Shown in pieces: positions 49,819-57,719 of a stretch of DNA of 64,000 nt (positions within the stretch are counted from its first letter, which is position 1; each line of letters begins with the position of its first letter). Origin of the DNA: Flavobacterium sp. JAS. Lineage in GTDB: Bacteria > Bacteroidota > Bacteroidia > Flavobacteriales > Flavobacteriaceae. Location of the stretch: NCBI RefSeq assembly GCF_020991455.1, contig NZ_JAJMOX010000013.1, positions 1-64,000 of the forward strand, read 5' to 3'. The notes below the pieces were generated by a model. The model ran no database searches and had not been told where the DNA came from. It was given only the letters and a program-made list of their open reading frames with translations. The position numbers and the translations under genes are program-made.

Positions 49819-50430
49819 TTAAAAAGCAAATTCCTCAACTGCAGACAAAGCTTTAGGTAAAGCATTTTCGGCAAAATCAGGGATAGCAGTTCCTTCAACG
49901 CGGAAAGTTGTAACATCGGTTATTCCTAAAAAGCCTAATACGGCACGCAAATACGGTTCAGAGAAATCATAACTTTTGTATGGTCCTTCAGAAAATATAG
50001 CGCCCGAAGCAATAGATAAAAATACTTTCTTATCAGTTAACAACCCTTTTGGTCCACTGGCATCGTAACTGAAAGTCTTTCCTGCCCTTGCAACCTGATC
50101 AATCCAGCCTTTTAATACTGCCGGAATTCCAAAATTGTAAAGAGGAACCCCAATCACAATGATGTCAGCTTCTAAAACATCTTTTGTAGCTTCATCAGAG
50201 TATTTAAGAGTCTCTTTTTGGACTTCTGTTTGCTGTTCTGCCGGAGTATAAAAGGCACTAATATCCAACTCACTTAAATAAGGCAAAGGAGTTTTAGAAA
50301 GATCAAGCGTTTCTACTGTACTTTCAGGATATACCGCTTCCAGTTTTTCCAGAACGGCATTCGATAATTTATTACTAAATGAAGCATCGCCTTTGATGCT
50401 TGTTATTATATTCAGAATCTTTTTGCTCAT
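49819..50430 (-). CDS. azoR: FMN-dependent NADH azoreductase (AzoR)
   Basis: The ATG at 50430 (MSKKILNIITSIKGDASFSNKLSNAVLEKL) gives 203 residues, the usual AzoR length; the longer frame from 50457 runs into the promoter. The fold shows the phosphate loop TSIKGDASFSNKLS, FMN contacts GVPLYNFGIPAVLKGWIDQVARAGKTFSY and the IASGAIFSEGPYKSYDF loop. It reduces quinones and azo dyes with two electrons. It is divergent from an HxlR regulator that carries a Cys in the sensing position, with a 38-bp palindrome between them, as in the YodB-controlled azoreductase of Bacillus. Confidence 0.93.
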   Translation of the reverse strand: MSKKILNIITSIKGDASFSNKLSNAVLEKLEAVYPESTVETLDLSKTPLPYLSELDISAFYTPAEQQTEVQKETLKYSDEATKDVLEADIIVIGVPLYNFGIPAVLKGWIDQVARAGKTFSYDASGPKGLLTDKKVFLSIASGAIFSEGPYKSYDFSEPYLRAVLGFLGITDVTTFRVEGTAIPDFAENALPKALSAVEEFAF

Positions 50431-50440
50431 AGCATTACTA

Positions 50441-50472
50441 TTTGTTTTACGATACAAACTTATCTACATTTG
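50441..50472 (+). promoter_or_regulatory. hxlR promoter (and overlapping azoR -7 box)
   Basis: TTTG (50441-50444), 20 bases, TACATTTG (50465-50472) is a perfect plus-strand promoter. On the minus strand TAAGTTTG (50455-50462) is a perfect -7 box for azoR, so the two divergent promoters overlap. Confidence 0.75.
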
Positions 50473-50487
50473 CTATCTCTTTTATAG

Positions 50488-50525
50488 TACTATCCTCAAG
50501 GATAGCGCTATCCTTGAGGATAGTA
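50488..50525. promoter_or_regulatory. HxlR operator: 38-bp perfect palindrome
   Basis: The whole stretch is a perfect inverted repeat of two 19-bp halves, made from two tandem 16-bp palindromes of the form CTATCCTnnAGGATAG. It lies just after the hxlR transcription start and in the -33 region of the azoR promoter, so one bound regulator could block both. Confidence 0.9.
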
Positions 50526-50527
50526 AC

Positions 50528-50914
50528 ATGATAAATATGAAAACAAAGAGCGAAATAACAAAAGAAATGGGCTGTGGTGGTGAACCAGAAGAATGCCTGG
50601 GAGCATTATTACCGGTAAGAGATGCTTTGGAAGTTTTAAGCGGAAGATGGAAGCTGCCAATTTTGATTGCATTATCGAACAGACCAAAACGATTTAAGGA
50701 GATTTCTAAAGATGTAAAAGGGATTACGGATAAAATGCTTTCGAAAGAACTTAAAGATCTGGAGATAAACAAACTGGTTACCAGAACTGTTTATGATACT
50801 TTTCCGCCAACTGTTGAATATGCAAGAACAGAACACAGCCATACTTTATATAATGTCATTGGAGCATTGAATGAATGGGGAACTTTACACCGAAAAGAAA
50901 TCATTGGACATTAA
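50528..50914 (+). CDS. HxlR-family regulator of azoR
   Basis: The start at 50528 (MINMKTKSEITKEMGCGG) follows the operator; the longer frame from 50393 would run back through the promoter. The 128-residue product is a winged helix: VRDALEVLSGRWKLPILIALSNRPKRFKEISKDVKGITDKMLSKELKDLEINKLVTR. Two Cys lie before the first helix (MGCGGEPEECLGALL); YodB and HypR use a Cys at this place to sense quinones or disulfide stress. It should repress azoR and itself by binding 50488-50525. Confidence 0.92.
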   Translation: MINMKTKSEITKEMGCGGEPEECLGALLPVRDALEVLSGRWKLPILIALSNRPKRFKEISKDVKGITDKMLSKELKDLEINKLVTRTVYDTFPPTVEYARTEHSHTLYNVIGALNEWGTLHRKEIIGH

Positions 50915-50931
50915 ATATTTCCATAAAATCC

Positions 50932-51209
50932 AAACCCGACAGTCCCGAAGTCCAATATCATTAAGTTAAGGGAAAATCTATAAAATCACTTAACAGTTTA
51001 ATCAAGAAAGTAATTAGAAAAATCTGTTTTTATCAGCGTTTTCGTTTTAGCGAATCAGTAAAATCAGCGTCTAATTTTGACGCGGATAAAACAGATTTAC
51101 TTTGTAAAAACGCAGATAAAAACGGATTTGATTTGCAATAATTTTATTTTCTAAAAGCTTAACTTAATGGCATTGCCCGAAGCCTCGAGATGAAAACTGC
51201 CGGGTTTAT
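50932..51209. repeat. 278-bp three-layer nested inverted repeat
   Basis: The outer pair is AAACCCGACAG (50932-50942) with CTGCCGGGTTT (51198-51208), one mismatch. The middle pair CATTAAGTTAAG (50959-50970) and CTTAACTTAATG (51158-51169) is perfect. The inner pair (51020-51042 and 51106-51129) matches over about 23 bases with two mismatches. It fills most of the gap between hxlR and the next gene and has no coding capacity. Confidence 0.8.
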
Positions 51210-51302
51210 TTTTTATAAAATACTACACAAAACTGTAACAAAATCAAAAAACACGTCTCTATAATAAAAAAGTCATTGTAAAATCAACCTATACTTTTTA
51301 TT

Positions 51303-52406
51303 ATGAGAACCTTAAAACTAGTTACTTTACTTATTCTCAATTTCTTTTTATTTTCGAAAACAAATGCCCAAACGAATCAAAATGACAGTATAAAGCTCGA
51401 TTATACTAAGATTTATGCTTTGGCATTAGACGGAAATCCAAAACAGGCTTTACCATTATTAGAAATTGATTCCACTAAAAAAATAGCTTCAAAAGACTTA
51501 AAATTCAAAAACAATTTTGAAAACCGCTTTAAGTTTAAAGAAGACAAAAGTGATTTTTTGGAAACCCGAAAATCAAAAATAGACGAATTATTAAAAATTT
51601 ACAGGGATTACTGGCGATTCTCTTTCTTAAATAAAGAAAAGAAAACGGATACACTTATTATGAAAAATGTTTCTAATTTTCTTAAAGCTAATCTTCCATC
51701 TGCAAAAAACTTAATTCTTAATGAAGACAGCATCAGTGTTTATCAAAAAAAGTACATCACTGATTTGGGCTATCATACTACGGGATTTGGAAAAACGGGA
51801 GGTTTATATGATTTATTAGTTTGGAAAACAGAAAAAGATACCATTTATAAACTCAATTATGAAGGAAAGGAAACCGCTGTCAAAGTTTATTTTATGGATG
51901 ATTTTATAACCTTAGGCTGGAGCGAATATGCTACTTTAGGACGATACCATCCAGCAGGCTGGGCACATACAGATGCCTTGTTTTGTGTAAAAAAATCATA
52001 CGATTTAAAATCAGAAAATTTTAGAGTGAGTTACCTTGGTCATGAAGGCCGACATTTTGCTGATTATAAATTGTTTCCAAAATTAAAAGGCGTTGGTTCT
52101 GCCGATTTAGAATACAGGGGAAAACTCACTGAAATAGCTCTTTATTCTAAAGACGGACTATACAAAAGATTAGAGTTTTTTATTAATAATGGTAATTACG
52201 ATAGCCAGAACGGTCATTCGATTGCAGCTTATTGTGTGGTTAGGGATTTATCCAAACAATTATTCAATACCGATTATGAAAGAAACTTAGACAAATGGAA
52301 AGCAATTCCGGTCAATAAAATAAATGAAGCTGCCGCCAAAATCCTCGAAGAAAACACCAAAGCATTAGAGAAAATTCCAAATGTAGAAAAGTTTATCAAA
52401 CAATAA
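51303..52406 (+). CDS. Secreted protein with HExxH motif, putative zinc metallopeptidase
   Basis: The 367-residue product has a signal peptide (about 1-22, ending TNAQ). In the second half is LGHEGRHFADY, an HExxH zinc-binding motif with His247, Glu248 and His251. A Glu downstream in ADLEYRGKLTEIAL (Glu270 or Glu277) could be the third ligand, as in gluzincins. The region YLGHEGRHFADYKLFPKLKGVGSADLEYR looks conserved-domain-like, but I do not recognise a named peptidase family. The N-terminal 150 residues are helical. It acts outside the cytoplasm. It is a single gene. Confidence 0.65.
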   Translation: MRTLKLVTLLILNFFLFSKTNAQTNQNDSIKLDYTKIYALALDGNPKQALPLLEIDSTKKIASKDLKFKNNFENRFKFKEDKSDFLETRKSKIDELLKIYRDYWRFSFLNKEKKTDTLIMKNVSNFLKANLPSAKNLILNEDSISVYQKKYITDLGYHTTGFGKTGGLYDLLVWKTEKDTIYKLNYEGKETAVKVYFMDDFITLGWSEYATLGRYHPAGWAHTDALFCVKKSYDLKSENFRVSYLGHEGRHFADYKLFPKLKGVGSADLEYRGKLTEIALYSKDGLYKRLEFFINNGNYDSQNGHSIAAYCVVRDLSKQLFNTDYERNLDKWKAIPVNKINEAAAKILEENTKALEKIPNVEKFIKQ

Positions 52407-52596
52407 TTCTGTTGATTTATCTTAGAACTAAAGAAAGTTTAGCAGAAAATATCTTTTAATAAATTAGTCCAAATTAGCAAAAAATAGTTTTTTCTTTACA
52501 AAAAACCGTTTTTTTATAGTAAATTAGATCTCCTTAACGTTCTAATTAAGTTTTTTATTAGAATTTGTGTATGAATTCATTTTAAATAAAATAAAA

Positions 52597-54507
52597 ATGA
52601 TAGACTCAAAAATACCCGAAGGTCCACTTGCTGATAAATGGAATAATTATAAAGCAAAAGCTAAACTTGTAAATCCTGCCAATAGAAAAAAACTAAATAT
52701 CATAGTGGTTGGGACTGGTCTTGCGGGGGCTTCATGTGCTTCATCACTAGCAGAGCAAGGGTATAATATCAAATCATTTTGTTTTCAGGATTCTCCAAGA
52801 AGAGCCCATTCTGTTGCTGCTCAAGGCGGAGTTAATGCTGCAAAAAACTATAAAAATGACGGAGACAGCACTTTTAGAATGTTTTACGACACTATAAAAG
52901 GTGGCGATTTTAGATCTCGTGAAGCCAATGTTTACCGTCTGGCGGAATGTTCTGCACATTTAATAGATCATGCCGTTGCACAAGGCGTTCCTTTTGCCAG
53001 AGAATATGCCGGATATCTTAATAATCGATCTTTTGGAGGTGTTCAGGTTTCAAGAACCTTCTATGCCCGCGGACAAACGGGGCAACAACTTTTACTTGGT
53101 GCTTATCAGGCTCTATTACGTCAGGTTTCATTAGGAAAAGTAGCCATGCATACCCGTCACGAAATGCTGGAATTAGTGGTTATTGACGGAAAAGCAAAAG
53201 GCATAATCGCCCGAAATCTTGAAACCGGAGAACTCGAGCGTCACGTTGCTGATGCTGTTGTATTAGCTTCCGGAGGTTACGGAAAAGTATATTATTTGTC
53301 TACATTGGCAATGGGCTGTAATAGTTCGGCCATTTGGCGTGCACATAAAAAAGGCGCTTATATGGCGGGTGTAAGTTGGATTCAGTTTCACCCTACTTCA
53401 CTTCCACAACACGGAGAAAATCAATCTAAGTTGACTTTAATGTCGGAATCTTTGCGTAATGACGGACGAATCTGGGTTCCGAAAACCGCTAAAGACGACC
53501 GAAATCCAAATACAATTCCCGAAGAAGAGCGCGATTATTATTTAGAGCGCAAATATCCTTCTTTTGGAAATCTGGCGCCAAGAGACATTTCGTCAAGAGC
53601 TGCCAAAGAAAGAATCGATGCCGGACATGGCGTTGGACCAATGAAAAATGCTATTTATCTCGACTTTTCGGATGCCATAAAAGCGCAGGGAAAAGATAAA
53701 ATCGAAGCTAAATACAGTAATCTTTTTGCGATGTACGAGAAGATTACCGGAATCAATGCGTATAAAGAACCAATGCTAATCTCGCCATCGGCACATTTTA
53801 CGATGGGCGGACTTTGGGTTGATTATGAATTAATGAGTACAATTCCTGGATTATTTGCTCTCGGAGAAGCTAATTTTGCTGATCATGGCGCTAATAGATT
53901 AGGCGCAAATTCATTGCTTCAGGCGTGTGTAGACGGTTATTTTATTGCACCTTACACGATTCCGAATTATTTGGCGGGCGAATTAAATACTCCAAAACCA
54001 ACTATAAATCATCCCGCTTTTGACGAAGCCGAAACTTCGGTAAGAGCACAATTAGATAAATTCTTAAATAGTAAAGGAACACTTTCAACCGATTATTTCC
54101 ATAAAAAAATCGGAAGATTGCTTTACGAAAAATGCGGACTTTCGAGAAGTAAGGAAAAACTGGAAGAAGCCTTAAACGAAATCAAATCACTAAAAGATTC
54201 TTTTGAAAAAGATCTTCTAATTACCGGAGACGATACGCTAAACAGCGAACTGGAAAAAGCCGGACGTATTGCTGATTATATCGAATTAGCTGAATTAATG
54301 TGTCACGATGCCCTACAACGAGAGGAATCCTGCGGCGCACACTTTCGGGAAGAATACCAAACTCCTGATGGTGAAGCGGTTCGGAATGATAAAGATTTCT
54401 GTTATGTTTCGGCCTGGGAATGGAAAGGAAAAACACAAAATCCTGGATTACACAAAGAACCTCTTGTCTTCGAATCAGTCGAACTTGCTGTTAGAAGCTA
54501 CAAATAA
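52597..54507 (+). CDS. sdhA: Succinate dehydrogenase/fumarate reductase flavoprotein subunit
   Basis: The start at 52597 (MIDSKIPEGPLADKW) agrees with flavobacterial SdhA proteins, which begin D-S-K-(V/I)-P-x-G-P. The 636-residue product has the FAD site (IIVVGTGLAGASCASSLAEQG), the RRAHSVAAQGGVNAAKN segment containing the His that holds FAD covalently, the substrate loop HPTSLPQHGENQSKLTLMSESLRNDGRIW, and SRAAKERID. With the next gene it forms the soluble part of complex II. The usual cytochrome b subunit gene (sdhC) is not upstream; the neighbour is a metallopeptidase-like gene. This may be a second, alternative SdhAB. Confidence 0.93.
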   Translation: MIDSKIPEGPLADKWNNYKAKAKLVNPANRKKLNIIVVGTGLAGASCASSLAEQGYNIKSFCFQDSPRRAHSVAAQGGVNAAKNYKNDGDSTFRMFYDTIKGGDFRSREANVYRLAECSAHLIDHAVAQGVPFAREYAGYLNNRSFGGVQVSRTFYARGQTGQQLLLGAYQALLRQVSLGKVAMHTRHEMLELVVIDGKAKGIIARNLETGELERHVADAVVLASGGYGKVYYLSTLAMGCNSSAIWRAHKKGAYMAGVSWIQFHPTSLPQHGENQSKLTLMSESLRNDGRIWVPKTAKDDRNPNTIPEEERDYYLERKYPSFGNLAPRDISSRAAKERIDAGHGVGPMKNAIYLDFSDAIKAQGKDKIEAKYSNLFAMYEKITGINAYKEPMLISPSAHFTMGGLWVDYELMSTIPGLFALGEANFADHGANRLGANSLLQACVDGYFIAPYTIPNYLAGELNTPKPTINHPAFDEAETSVRAQLDKFLNSKGTLSTDYFHKKIGRLLYEKCGLSRSKEKLEEALNEIKSLKDSFEKDLLITGDDTLNSELEKAGRIADYIELAELMCHDALQREESCGAHFREEYQTPDGEAVRNDKDFCYVSAWEWKGKTQNPGLHKEPLVFESVELAVRSYK

Positions 54508-54522
54508 TCAAAAGTTAAGAAT

Positions 54523-55269
54523 ATGAAACTATATCTTAAAATATGGCGACAGCACAATACTTCTTCCAAAGGAGAAATGGTAAATTATGAAATAGATAAA
54601 GTTTCTGAACACATGTCTTTTCTGGAAATGCTCGATCTTTTGAACGAATCTTTAATTCAGAAAAAAGAACGTGTTATAGAATTTGATCACGATTGCAGAG
54701 AAGGAATTTGTGGGCAATGCGGTGTTATGATTGACGGTAGAGCGCACGGACCTTTAAAGAATACCACAACTTGCCAGCTTCACATGAGAAGTTTTAAAGA
54801 TGGGGATACCATTTATATTGAGCCTTTTCGTGCCAAAGCATTCCCTGTTTTAAGAGATTTAAAAATTGATCGATCTGCTTTTGATTCCATTATTGAAGCA
54901 GGCGGTTTTATTAGTGCATCAACAGGTCAGGCGCCGGAAGCAAATACTATCCCAATATCTTACGAAACTGCCGAAGCTTCCTTTGATGCTGCGGCTTGTA
55001 TAGGATGCGGAGCCTGTGTAGCAACTTGCAAAAACGCAAGTGCTGCTTTGTTTGTAGGCGCAAAAATTACACATTTGGCTTTGCTTCCACAAGGGAAAAT
55101 AGAGGCTTCAAAAAGGGTTTTAACAATGGTAAATCAAATGGATTCTGAAGGTTTTGGAAATTGCTCTGATACAAGAGCTTGTGAAATCGAGTGTCCGCAA
55201 GGTATTTCGATTCTTTCTATAGCAAAAATGAATTTAGAATATAGTAAAGCTTTGATTTTTAGAAAATAA
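54523..55269 (+). CDS. sdhB: Succinate dehydrogenase/fumarate reductase iron-sulfur subunit
   Basis: The 248-residue product has the [2Fe-2S] ligands in DHDCREGICGQCG (Cys58, Cys63, Cys66) with Cys84 in TTCQLH, and two further cluster motifs CIGCGACVATCK and CSDTRACEIECPQG for the [4Fe-4S] and [3Fe-4S] centres. It passes electrons from FAD in SdhA to the membrane. The gene lies 15 bases after sdhA. The start residues MKLYLKIWRQ match flavobacterial SdhB. No sdhC gene follows; a repeat element and a terminator come next. Confidence 0.94.
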   Translation: MKLYLKIWRQHNTSSKGEMVNYEIDKVSEHMSFLEMLDLLNESLIQKKERVIEFDHDCREGICGQCGVMIDGRAHGPLKNTTTCQLHMRSFKDGDTIYIEPFRAKAFPVLRDLKIDRSAFDSIIEAGGFISASTGQAPEANTIPISYETAEASFDAAACIGCGACVATCKNASAALFVGAKITHLALLPQGKIEASKRVLTMVNQMDSEGFGNCSDTRACEIECPQGISILSIAKMNLEYSKALIFRK

Positions 55270-55297
55270 TACAATATATAACTTAAAATATTTATTT

Positions 55298-55436
55298 AGA
55301 CACATAGAAGCATTGGTTTTTACACTCAAAAATTGGCATTTCACTTATCTAAAACATGCATAATGCTCTTCATGAGAGAAATGCTGTTCTTTTTTTGAAG
55401 CCTTTTTGCCCCTAATTCTCTATGTTTCTATGTGTT
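55298..55436. repeat. ACACATAGAAACATAG inverted-repeat element, copy 3 (degenerate)
   Basis: Left arm GACACATAGAAGCATTGG (about 55299-55316) pairs imperfectly with CTATGTTTCTATGTGTT (55420-55436). The centre differs from copies 1 and 2. Confidence 0.65.
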
Positions 55437-55478
55437 AAATAAATATGATCTTTAAAATTAGATTGCAAACTTTTTAGT

Positions 55479-55511
55479 AAACCCGACAGGTTTTAAAAAC
55501 CTGTCGGGTTT
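55479..55511. terminator. AAACCCGACAGG terminator, copy 2
   Basis: AAACCCGACAGGTTTT (55479-55494) pairs with AAAACCTGTCGGGTTT (55496-55511) around one base. The stem equals that at 49742-49774. Confidence 0.85.
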
Positions 55512-55528
55512 CATCATAATATCAAAGA

Positions 55529-56278
55529 TTATATTGCAAAGTAAGGCGACAAAATATCTTCAAAATTGTATAATCCTTTTTGTTTATTTTCTAAGTTTTC
55601 GGCAACAAAAACAACTCCGTTCCCAAATGCTTCCCTAGAAATCGATTCGTGAATTAACCGAACCGTTTGATATGGAAATCCAAATATAACCTCATGTTTC
55701 CCAACGATTCCTCCTGCCCTAACCGAGTTTATATTGTCTTTATCAAGATCTAAGGCTTCTGCAATTTTAACAGCCGTCCCTGATGTTCCTTGTTTCTTTT
55801 TAAAATGTTCCTCATTAACTTCAATATCAACCCAAGGCGCAATCTTTTTTAGAAATTTAGCTGCAAAAAGTAAATAATTCACTCCCAAAGTAATATTTGG
55901 AGACCAAAATACGGTTGTTTTGTGCGCTAATTTCTTTAATAACTGCAGTTCTTTATCTTTATAATGCGAGATTGCCGAGATAATTTTAACCTTTCGCTGC
56001 GCTGCAATTTCTCCGTAAGTATAAATTCCTTCACTTGATGAAAAATCAATAATTACATCAACGGGATGTTTATCCAGTAATTCTTCCATGGTAGTTTTAG
56101 AGCTAGAGTAAATTAGTCCCGGCTCATCTGACTGAACTCCTAAAAATTCAGGAACAGATCTGTGTTCTAAAGCAGTACTTTGTCTTAGAACCCATTCCAG
56201 GCAAAATTTATTATTTTCGAGTAGTACTGATGCAACTGATTTTCCAGTTTTTCCGAATCCGATTAGTCCTATTTTCAT
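55529..56278 (-). CDS. Divergent DapB-like 4-hydroxy-tetrahydrodipicolinate reductase
   Basis: The 249-residue product has the DapB outline: MKIGLIGFGKTGKSVA for NAD(P)H binding, VIIDFSSSEG, WSPNITLGVNYLLFAAK, the active-site helix VNEEHFKKKQGTSGTA and SVRAGGIVGKHEVIFGFP. His158 and Lys162 match the catalytic His/Lys of E. coli DapB, but the second His of the HH pair is Phe159 and the DAPSGT substrate loop is changed to GTSGT and is one residue shorter. Canonical DapB makes a lysine and peptidoglycan precursor. This could be a second copy with altered substrate use. It is a single gene. Confidence 0.7.
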   Translation of the reverse strand: MKIGLIGFGKTGKSVASVLLENNKFCLEWVLRQSTALEHRSVPEFLGVQSDEPGLIYSSSKTTMEELLDKHPVDVIIDFSSSEGIYTYGEIAAQRKVKIISAISHYKDKELQLLKKLAHKTTVFWSPNITLGVNYLLFAAKFLKKIAPWVDIEVNEEHFKKKQGTSGTAVKIAEALDLDKDNINSVRAGGIVGKHEVIFGFPYQTVRLIHESISREAFGNGVVFVAENLENKQKGLYNFEDILSPYFAI

Positions 56279-56488
56279 AATTTATTTTTTTTTGAGCAGT
56301 ACGCTCGTTAATAGAAATTGGCATGTTTTGAAGTTTATGCCAAATCAAAAATTTAATTATTATCTAAGTTGATAATTGTCCTCTAGTAGTAAAAATAGGA
56401 ATTATATAACGGGATTACGAACAAATACTGAGATATGTAACAATAAAAAGCCTTATTAACAAGAATAATAGTGTGAAAGTATTTTTCA

Positions 56489-56639
56489 TAAAAACTTTGC
56501 GTCTTTGTGACTTTGCGAGATTATTTTTTAAGTTTTTTTTACATAACAGCGAGATTTTCGGCAAAGTCGCTAAGGCGCCAAGTTTAAAACTTAAAATAAA
56601 AACTTTTTGATTCTGTGACTTTGCAAGATTATTTTTTAA
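56489..56639. repeat. Degenerate direct/inverted repeat, CTTTGCG type
   Basis: Two direct copies of a unit ending TGACTTTGC-AGATTATTTTTT (about 56489-56530 and 56599-56639) flank a middle that is partly complementary (GCGAGATTTTCGGCAAAGTC). A 105-codon minus-strand frame across it is not a gene. Confidence 0.6.
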
Positions 56640-56789
56640 AATGAAATGAAAAATTCCGATTAATACTACAGATAATATTTGCTTAATATATCTAAAAAAA
56701 AACGATACAAAAAAATCGATGTGAATGTGCAACTTAACATATTTTCAGTAGTTTTACGACCTGATTGCCCCAAACAAAATCAGTAAATA

Positions 56790-57224
56790 ATGGCCTACAA
56801 TAATAAAGAATTAGTACGTTTTTTAGACGCACAAAATAAATTATACCTATCGGCACTTTCCGAAATTAAAAAAGGAAAAAAAGAATCTCCATGGATGTGG
56901 TTCATTTTTCCTCAGATAAAAGGGCTTGGTTCCTGCGATACCTCAAAATTCTACGAAATTAAAAATGCCGACGAAGCAATTGCTTTTTTAGAACATCCAA
57001 TTCTTGGAAAACATCTTCTGGAAATTACCGCTGAACTAATCAAAACAGATGAAAAAACTGCCGTAGATATATTTGGGAATCCTGACGACGAAAAACTGCA
57101 ATCCTGTATGACTTTATTTGCCAGTATTCAGAATTCCGAACCAATGTTTGAAGAAGTATTAGACAAGTATTTTGATGGCTCTTCTGATTTTCATACACTA
57201 CAATTGTTGTATAGTAATTTTTAG
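56790..57224 (+). CDS. DUF1810 family protein
   Basis: The 144-residue product matches DUF1810 in length and motifs: LVRFLDAQNKLYLSALSEIKKGKKESPWMWFIFPQIKGLG, AIAFLEHPILGKHLLEI and VDIFGNPDDEKLQSCMTLFA. The family is a small cytoplasmic fold with NAD(P)-related distant relatives, but no function is established. It stands alone before the TonB/ABC operon, separated by about 75 bases and a promoter. Confidence 0.9.
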   Translation: MAYNNKELVRFLDAQNKLYLSALSEIKKGKKESPWMWFIFPQIKGLGSCDTSKFYEIKNADEAIAFLEHPILGKHLLEITAELIKTDEKTAVDIFGNPDDEKLQSCMTLFASIQNSEPMFEEVLDKYFDGSSDFHTLQLLYSNF

Positions 57225-57297
57225 TTTTAATTATAATTAGTGCAAACAATAAATCTAAAATAATATCCAATTTTAGTGTATTTCTAAATAAGATATC

Positions 57298-57317
57298 TAT
57301 ATTTGCAACAAAGTTGC
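57298..57317 (+). promoter_or_regulatory. Promoter of the TonB/ABC operon with an overlapping palindrome
   Basis: TATATTTG (57298-57305) is a perfect -7 box, and the palindrome GCAAC-AAA-GTTGC (57305-57317) starts on its last base and covers the transcription start. A repressor bound here would block transcription. The shape suits a Fur-family (for example Zur) or similar dimeric metal regulator; this was not tested. Confidence 0.55.
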
Positions 57318-57368
57318 GTTATATCAAAAGCTGTAAAGTCCGCGACACATAAGGATTTCCAAACAAGA

Positions 57369-57719
57369 ATGAAAAAGAGAATTGTCTTAATTAATCTTTT
57401 TATGTCTGTTACCGTATTGTTCGCAATGCTGTTTCAGACGATACATTCTTACGAACATGTTTACAAGCAATTAACCGAAAAACGTTGTAATCATCATTCT
57501 GTTGTTGGACAAAAACAAATTACGCACAGCCATACTGTAGACACTAATTGTCACGTTTGCCATTTTGCGTTTAGTACATTTATTCCAAATTCATCTCAGG
57601 CTTTATCCTTTCATAAAGTAACTATTGAAACTTCTTATGTATACTATTATACAAAAGTTGCTTCAAACTTCTTTAAAGGCAGCCTTTTTGCCCTTAGAGC
57701 ACCACCTTCAATCATTTAG
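57369..57719 (+). CDS. Small His/Cys-rich exported protein, first gene of the TonB/ABC operon
   Basis: The start at 57369 (MKKRIVLINLFMSVTVLFAMLFQTIHSYEHV) gives 116 residues; the longer frame from 57303 would begin inside the promoter. A hydrophobic segment (about 5-25) is a signal or anchor. The rest holds CNHHS, HSH and CHVCH motifs, and ends with FKGSLFALRAPPSII. Similar short proteins with a C-terminal SLRAPP-like end sit before TonB receptor genes in flavobacteria. Metal binding is a reasonable inference from the His and Cys; no function is known to me. About 290 bases separate it from the ATPase gene. Confidence 0.7.
   Translation: MKKRIVLINLFMSVTVLFAMLFQTIHSYEHVYKQLTEKRCNHHSVVGQKQITHSHTVDTNCHVCHFAFSTFIPNSSQALSFHKVTIETSYVYYYTKVASNFFKGSLFALRAPPSII

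Noticed and set aside
56415..56732. 105-codon minus-strand frame
   Set aside because: It lies over the degenerate CTTTGCG repeat and repeats its own sequence; no gene-like features.
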